Shown here: positions 5,601 to 10,178 of the stretch, piece by piece
Position numbering within the stretch: the first letter of the stretch is position 1
Layout of the letters: each line of letters starts with the position of its first letter
Made by a program: the position numbers and the translations under genes
DNA from: Bacilli bacterium
GTDB taxonomy: Bacteria > Bacillota_I > Bacilli_A > RF39 > UBA660
Length of the DNA: 10,178 nt
Assembly (NCBI GenBank): GCA_028708005.1
Contig: JAQVZV010000018.1
Coordinates: 1 to 10,178 of the forward strand
Reading direction: 5' to 3'
Notes under the pieces: model-generated
Seen by the model: only the letters and a program-made list of their open reading frames with translations
What the model was told of the DNA's origin: nothing
Databases searched by the model: none

Positions 5601-5630
5601 TAGTATGTGATAGTAATAAACAAATATACT
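5601..5630 (-). promoter_or_regulatory. Sigma-G-type promoter of spoVT
   Basis: AGTATA (5630-5625), a 17-bp spacer, then CATACTA (5607-5601). Within the published B. subtilis sigma-G consensus (gHATR, 17-18 bp, CATWHTA) every position fits. It begins just after the mfd stop codon and would start transcripts near 5594, about 24 nt before the TTG start. B. subtilis spoVT is a known sigma-G target, which supports the call; it remains a prediction. Confidence 0.68.
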
Positions 5631-5634
5631 TTTT

Positions 5635-8600
5635 TTACATTATCGATACAAGTTTAACGATATAATAAAGCCAATGTATATCAAGTTTCCTTATATCTAA
5701 CATTATTTTTAAGCGACTTGCTTTATAAGATAATCGAAACATATTTGAAATACTCATCACTTTCACAAACAATTCGTCAGCAATCGTGTTCTTCGTTGTT
5801 TCTTTTGATAATATTAATTCGACATAAGTTTTTGTTTGGTTTACTTTTTCTATGCCTTTTTCTTTGGCCATTTTCTCAAATAACTCTTCAAGCATGTATA
5901 TTTGTATACTTTCAGAGATTTTACCAAATCTGTCTTCAATTTCTGCTTTAATATTATATAAGCTTTCAAAACTATCTATTTGATTAATTTTTTGATGGAT
6001 TTCTATTTTTAGCTCTTCTTCATTCACATAATCATCAGATATGTGAGTTTCTACATTTAAGAGAGGCTTCTCGTCCACCTCTAACTCAATTTCTTTTGGT
6101 ATAGACTTATTTTTTATATTTAATACTTCTTCATTAAGCATCTTTAAATATAACTCTATACCAATACTATCTATAAACCCTGCTTGTTCACTGCCCAATA
6201 TATCCCCGGCACCCCTAATTGATAAATCTCTAAGCGCTATAGAGAAACCGCTTCCTAAGGCTGTAAATTGCTTTATTACATGTAATCTTTTAGAGGCCGC
6301 TTCGTTTAATACTTTGTTCTTATTGTACATTAAATATGCATATGCAATCTTGTCACTCCGACCAACTCGCCCTCTAATTTGATACAATTGACTCAATCCA
6401 AAGCGATCAGCATCTATAATTATCAATGTATTAACATTTGGAATATCTATCCCTGTTTCAATTATAGTCGTGCATAGCAAGACGTCAAATTTTCCTTCAA
6501 TAAATTTAAGCATTTGATCTTCAATCATTTGCTTTGGCATTTGTCCGTGTACATAAGTAACCTTTGCATCAGGAACTAATTGCTTAATTTCTGCAGTTTT
6601 TTCCTCAATATCAATTACTTTATTATAAAGAATAAAGGTTTGACCACCACGCGATAGCTCTTTATATATCGCTTCTTTTATAATATGATTATTGTATTCT
6701 AAAACATAAGTTTGAACAGGGAAACGATTCATTGGTGGTGTTTCTATTAAAGATAAATGACGAAGTCCTAACATAGACATTTGCAAAGTCCTAGGAATTG
6801 GAGTAGCTGATAGAGTTAGAACATCCACATTAGCTTTATATTGTTTGATTTTTTCTTTATGGGTAACTCCGAATCGTTGTTCTTCATCGACAACAAGTAA
6901 TCCTAGATTCTTGAATTTTATATCTTTACTCAAAATCCTATGTGTTCCGATGAGAATATCGATTTTCCCCTTTATTAAACCATCAATAATATTGACAGCC
7001 TCCTTAGGTGTTGTAAATCTATTTAAAAGAGCAATATTAATAGCAAAATTTTTAAAGCGCTTAACTGCACTTTCGTAGTGCTGTTTAGAAAGAATGGTTG
7101 TTGGGCATAAAATGGCTACTTGCTTACTATCTTGTATTGCTTTAAAGGCTGCTCTAAAAGCTACTTCCGTTTTCCCATAACCCACATCGCCGCAAAGAAG
7201 ATGATCCATAGGAATTGGTTTTTCCATTTCATCTTTTATTTTTTTCGTTACTAATAGTTGATCTCTTGTCTCCTCATACTCAAAATCTTTCTCAAACCTA
7301 AGTTGTTCATCATTATCGGATGAGAAGGCAAATCCTATCGAGGCTTCCCTTGATGCTGCAGTATTTAGTAATTCGCCCGCTATATCATGAATTTTTTTTC
7401 TTATACGTAATTTTGTTTTTTGCCATTCTAAACCACCTAATTGATGAATAGTGGGGGCTAAACCTTCGCTCGAGGAATAACGCCATATAAGGTCAATTTT
7501 TTCAACGGGTATATACAATTTATCATTGCCTTTATATTGTATTTTTAAATAATCTTTCTTAACACCATCTTTCTTTAATGTTTCAATTCCACAATATATG
7601 CCAATACCATGAACTTGATGAACCACATAATCACCAACATTAATTTTTGTTAAATCTTTTATTTTAGTTCCATATTTAAATTGGCTTTTATAAGTTGCTC
7701 TACTATCAGAATCCCTAAATAGATTACGGTCACTTAAAAATATATAATTATCAACCATAAATCCACGTCCAATATTCTTATTAATGATATTTATTTGATT
7801 CTCAACAATATTGCTTTCATCAGTAATAATATAAGGCGTTGTAAGACACGGGACAAATTTATTGATTTGATCAATACTTTTCATGCACAGGACAATTGTT
7901 TTGCCAAGATTCAAATACATATTTAAATCTTTATTTAATTGTCCAATATTGCCATCGTATTGTGGTGGTGGTTTCGACTCATATTTATCTATATATTCAA
8001 GTTTTATATCAGGTAGAATATTATCGAGATACATAACATAGATTTCATCTTGATAATTAATTTTTTCAAAGAAATGCATATAAGAAATTTCTTTAGAACA
8101 ACCACACTCTTGATGGTAATTAAATATTTCTTTGCGCAAAAGTAAATATGCATTGCTTATTTGATTATGATCAATATATGCGATAATAGGATCGTCTAAA
8201 TAGTCACTTATGTTATCGACCTCAGTATACAAAGGCAAATATTTTTGCTTTCTTTCATCCTCTTCAACACCATCTGCAATAAATTCGCTAGCAGGATATA
8301 TTTCAATGCTATCTATATGCTTGATTGATAATTGATTATCCAAATCAAAATATCTAATTGATTCTATTTCGTCTCCCCAGAACTCAATTCTTATAGGATT
8401 GACCTCACCAATTGGAAACACATCAACAATGAATCCGCGAGTTCCCATCTCTCCTGTCTTTGTAACTAGAACTTCACTTGTATAACCAATATCGTATAAT
8501 CTACGTGTTAAAGCTTCTTTGGCTATTGAATCGCCCTTATTTAATTTGACAATTCTTTTCTTCCATTCACTTCGCTTAGGGAGATACCTCAAAAAGCCCA

Positions 8601-8928
8601 TCAGGTGGGTTACTACTATTTGACTCTGATTTGAAGAAACAATCTTATTAATGGTTTCTAATCGACTAATCTGTAGATCAGGACTTATCGCCAAGGCTTC
8701 GCTTGTGAGAAAGTCATCCATCGGGAACAATAAAGCGCGGTCATCTTCCTTCAATAGCAATTGATATATTTTATCAGCTTCAAACAAGGTACTTGTTAAT
8801 ATAATAATATTGCGATTACGATAGTGATGTATTTTTTTTAGGTAAGCGACTAAAAGGGCATCAGTCAAGCCTGATAACCCTACTTTTCCGCCTTCATAAT
8901 CTTTAAACAGTTTGTCTAAAATCTGCAT
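5635..8928 (-). CDS. mfd: Transcription-repair coupling factor Mfd
   Basis: Mfd pushes RNA polymerase stalled at DNA lesions off the template and recruits UvrA/UvrB. Domains in order: a UvrB-like N-terminal region (about 1-400) with no Walker A motif, as usual; a CarD-like RNA-polymerase-interacting domain (about 427-490), starting KINVGDYVVHQVHGIG; and a RecG-like SF2 translocase with Walker A GDVGYGKTE (about 580-588), DEEQ (about 681-684), TLSATPIPRTLQ (about 705-716) and QIRGRVGRS (about 846-854). The C-terminal regulatory domain fills the last ~150 residues. Length is 1097 aa, somewhat shorter than B. subtilis (about 1177), without a visible missing motif. The ATG at 8928 has AAGGGTGAG about 8 nt upstream. 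It follows pth by 23 nt, probably in one operon; the fin gene that separates them in B. subtilis is absent. Confidence 0.97.
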   Translation of the reverse strand: MQILDKLFKDYEGGKVGLSGLTDALLVAYLKKIHHYRNRNIIILTSTLFEADKIYQLLLKEDDRALLFPMDDFLTSEALAISPDLQISRLETINKIVSSNQSQIVVTHLMGFLRYLPKRSEWKKRIVKLNKGDSIAKEALTRRLYDIGYTSEVLVTKTGEMGTRGFIVDVFPIGEVNPIRIEFWGDEIESIRYFDLDNQLSIKHIDSIEIYPASEFIADGVEEDERKQKYLPLYTEVDNISDYLDDPIIAYIDHNQISNAYLLLRKEIFNYHQECGCSKEISYMHFFEKINYQDEIYVMYLDNILPDIKLEYIDKYESKPPPQYDGNIGQLNKDLNMYLNLGKTIVLCMKSIDQINKFVPCLTTPYIITDESNIVENQINIINKNIGRGFMVDNYIFLSDRNLFRDSDSRATYKSQFKYGTKIKDLTKINVGDYVVHQVHGIGIYCGIETLKKDGVKKDYLKIQYKGNDKLYIPVEKIDLIWRYSSSEGLAPTIHQLGGLEWQKTKLRIRKKIHDIAGELLNTAASREASIGFAFSSDNDEQLRFEKDFEYEETRDQLLVTKKIKDEMEKPIPMDHLLCGDVGYGKTEVAFRAAFKAIQDSKQVAILCPTTILSKQHYESAVKRFKNFAINIALLNRFTTPKEAVNIIDGLIKGKIDILIGTHRILSKDIKFKNLGLLVVDEEQRFGVTHKEKIKQYKANVDVLTLSATPIPRTLQMSMLGLRHLSLIETPPMNRFPVQTYVLEYNNHIIKEAIYKELSRGGQTFILYNKVIDIEEKTAEIKQLVPDAKVTYVHGQMPKQMIEDQMLKFIEGKFDVLLCTTIIETGIDIPNVNTLIIIDADRFGLSQLYQIRGRVGRSDKIAYAYLMYNKNKVLNEAASKRLHVIKQFTALGSGFSIALRDLSIRGAGDILGSEQAGFIDSIGIELYLKMLNEEVLNIKNKSIPKEIELEVDEKPLLNVETHISDDYVNEEELKIEIHQKINQIDSFESLYNIKAEIEDRFGKISESIQIYMLEELFEKMAKEKGIEKVNQTKTYVELILSKETTKNTIADELFVKVMSISNMFRLSYKASRLKIMLDIRKLDIHWLYYIVKLVSIM

Positions 8929-8951
8929 TTTAACTCACCCTTGTATCACGT

Positions 8952-9506
8952 TCAGTTGTACTTATTCATTAACTTTATAAAATCAAGCCTGATAAAATCA
9001 ATTGTTATATCAGCGCACCTTTCAATTATTTTATTAATTATCTCTTGTTCTTCTTTTGAAAAATTACCCAAAACATAGTCTTTAGTATCGACTTCCCTAT
9101 TATTAGATATTCCTATCTTTAACCTTTTATATTCATTTGTTTTAAGACAAAGTTCAATATTATCAAGACCTTTATGTCCTCCCGAGCCACCTTTTGCTTT
9201 TAATTTTAATGTTCCAACAAGCATATCAAGATCATCACTTACAATCAAAACATCATTGGTATCTATCTTAAAATATTTAATTATTTCTAAAATAACTTCC
9301 CCAGACAAATTAACAAATCGTTGAGGCTTTAATAAAATAACTTTCTCCTCATCGATAATAGTTTGACAATATAAGCCACCTTTTTTTCTTTTATCTAGTT
9401 TTACACCTAGCTTGTTAGCTAATGCATCAATAACCATAAAGCCAACATTATGCCTAGTATGTTGGTATTCTTTGCCCGGATTACCTAATCCAACTATTAA
9501 TTTCAT
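8952..9506 (-). CDS. pth: Peptidyl-tRNA hydrolase (SpoVC)
   Basis: Pth cleaves the ester bond of peptidyl-tRNAs released by stalled ribosomes, recycling tRNA; it is usually essential. In 184-aa numbering from 9506, GLGNPG gives N9, RHNVGF gives the catalytic H19, and SDDLD gives D91, the partner acid. N66 in RFVNLSG corresponds to E. coli N68. Two positions differ from the usual pattern: the Met before that Asn is Val (V65), and the Asn of GGHNG is Lys (K112). The fold-wide sequence otherwise matches, including YKRLKIGI and YVLGNFS. A GTG three codons upstream overlaps the rsmI stop; the ATG at 9506, with AAGGAAGTG upstream, starts directly at the conserved MKLIVGLGNPG and is chosen. It lies 2 nt after rsmI, suggesting translational coupling. 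Confidence 0.95.
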   Translation of the reverse strand: MKLIVGLGNPGKEYQHTRHNVGFMVIDALANKLGVKLDKRKKGGLYCQTIIDEEKVILLKPQRFVNLSGEVILEIIKYFKIDTNDVLIVSDDLDMLVGTLKLKAKGGSGGHKGLDNIELCLKTNEYKRLKIGISNNREVDTKDYVLGNFSKEEQEIINKIIERCADITIDFIRLDFIKLMNKYN

Positions 9507-9508
9507 AC

Positions 9509-10178
9509 TTAACACTTCCTTGTGTGATGTTCTTTATATAAATCACTTTTATCTATCCCATGCATTTTGGCAACTCTTTTAATAGCGTCTTTTTCTGAAA
9601 CACCCTCATTTATTAATTCCTTTATATGTTCAAGAGGCGTAATGCTATAGAAAGGATCTTTTTTATTACCTTCTAAAACTATAGCAATTTCGCCTTTAAC
9701 ATCAGCTGTTTCATTGATAATATCTTCTATATTACCACGATAAACCTCTTCATACATTTTAGATATTTCCCTTGCAATAGCGATTTTTCTATTTCCAAAG
9801 ATATCCAGCATATCGACAAGTGATTCCTTTAAGCGATGGGGAGTCTCGTAAAATATAATTGTAAAGCGATAATCTTTTAAACTATTGTATTCCTTTCTTC
9901 TTTTACTTTTCCTACTATTAGCAAAACCGTAAAACAAGAACGGATGAGGTTCAATACCAGACATAATGAGCGCTGGGATTAGAGCTGTTGGTCCAGGCAA
10001 TCCTACTACATTATACCCGGATTCAATGGCATAAGTCGCGCATCTAAAACCAGGATCACTTATAATCGGAGTACCGCGATCAGTGACCAAAGCTACGGAA
10101 TAACCTTTTTTTAAATATTCTATCATTTTCTCTTTGACACTATCTTCATTATGCTCATGAGCAGCAATTACCTTTTTT
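9509..10178 (-). CDS. rsmI: 16S rRNA (cytidine1402-2'-O)-methyltransferase RsmI (YabC/YraL-like), 5' end outside the window
   Basis: RsmI 2'-O-methylates C1402 in the 16S rRNA decoding centre. About 222 residues are present; the frame stays open to the right edge (AAHEHNEDSVKEK precedes the first internal Met), matching the SYHEHN region of B. subtilis RsmI, so roughly the first 65-70 residues are missing. Visible tetrapyrrole-methylase-family features are TDRGTPIISDPGF (the usual SDAGxPxISDPG), GLPGPTALIPALIMSG, FYGF, IIFYETPHRLKESL and the acidic GEIAIVLEGN. The C-terminus carries a short helical tail ending HHTRKC. In the common family motif the residue after the first Asp is Ala; here it is Arg. 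The gene probably heads, or lies early in, the rsmI-pth-mfd unit; its promoter is not in view. Confidence 0.95.
   Translation of the reverse strand, partial: KKVIAAHEHNEDSVKEKMIEYLKKGYSVALVTDRGTPIISDPGFRCATYAIESGYNVVGLPGPTALIPALIMSGIEPHPFLFYGFANSRKSKRRKEYNSLKDYRFTIIFYETPHRLKESLVDMLDIFGNRKIAIAREISKMYEEVYRGNIEDIINETADVKGEIAIVLEGNKKDPFYSITPLEHIKELINEGVSEKDAIKRVAKMHGIDKSDLYKEHHTRKC

Noticed and set aside
5718..7078. Open frames on the plus strand opposite mfd, and similar ones opposite rsmA, tatD, metG and the dUTPase gene
   Set aside because: They are antisense to strongly conserved coding sequence, lack ribosome sites and have translated compositions typical of shadow frames.
1..10178. Alternative genetic code (TGA = Trp), as in Mollicutes
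   Set aside because: rsmA, pth and the dUTPase gene terminate at TGA at family-appropriate places, conserved Trp positions use TGG, and no internal TGA occurs in any gene.
1..10178. Mobile element, CRISPR array, tRNA or rRNA genes, defence system
   Set aside because: No transposase or phage protein, no regularly spaced repeats, and no cloverleaf or rRNA-like sequence was seen; all frames of size are accounted for by housekeeping or sporulation families.

Overview
The window is about 10.2 kb of low-GC DNA (roughly 30% by eye). Every gene lies on the minus strand, so transcription runs from the right end to the left end. TGA acts as a stop codon (rsmA, pth and the dUTPase gene end in it) and Trp is encoded by TGG, so this is the standard bacterial code and not the Mycoplasma code. 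Strong AGGAGG-type ribosome sites, a T-box leader, SpoVT and YabG together point to an endospore-forming Bacillota. It is plausibly a deep-branching, genome-compact Bacilli or Erysipelotrichia-like lineage; I cannot name a genus from sequence alone.

Layout in transcriptional order (right to left): rsmI (5' end cut off by the window) - pth - mfd form a tight run with gaps of 2 and 23 nt. Next is spoVT, with its own sigma-G-like promoter and an intrinsic terminator. A methionine-type T-box leader with a good sigma-A promoter then controls a two-gene unit, a dUTPase-family protein followed by metG. After that come a small two-helix membrane protein (56 aa) with its own promoter, tatD, a short membrane-anchored 3D-domain protein ending in a terminator, rsmA (ksgA), and the first 52 codons of yabG at the left edge.

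The order resembles two neighbouring parts of the B. subtilis origin-proximal region, yabC(rsmI)-abrB-metS-yabD(tatD)-yabE-rnmV-ksgA-yabG and spoVC(pth)-fin-mfd-spoVT. Here they are merged into one compact block. spoVT sits where abrB would be, fin and rnmV are missing from their usual places, and a dUTPase gene is inserted before metG.

The gene content is mostly translation and RNA quality control (RsmI, RsmA, Pth, MetRS), DNA maintenance (Mfd, TatD, dUTPase) and sporulation or envelope functions (SpoVT, YabG, 3D protein). I see no mobile element, CRISPR array, tRNA or rRNA. The points most worth a second look are the dUTPase that lacks its C-terminal motif and sits under methionyl-tRNA control, the apparent AUA start of rsmA, the near-consensus sigma-G promoter of spoVT, and the unannotated small membrane protein.
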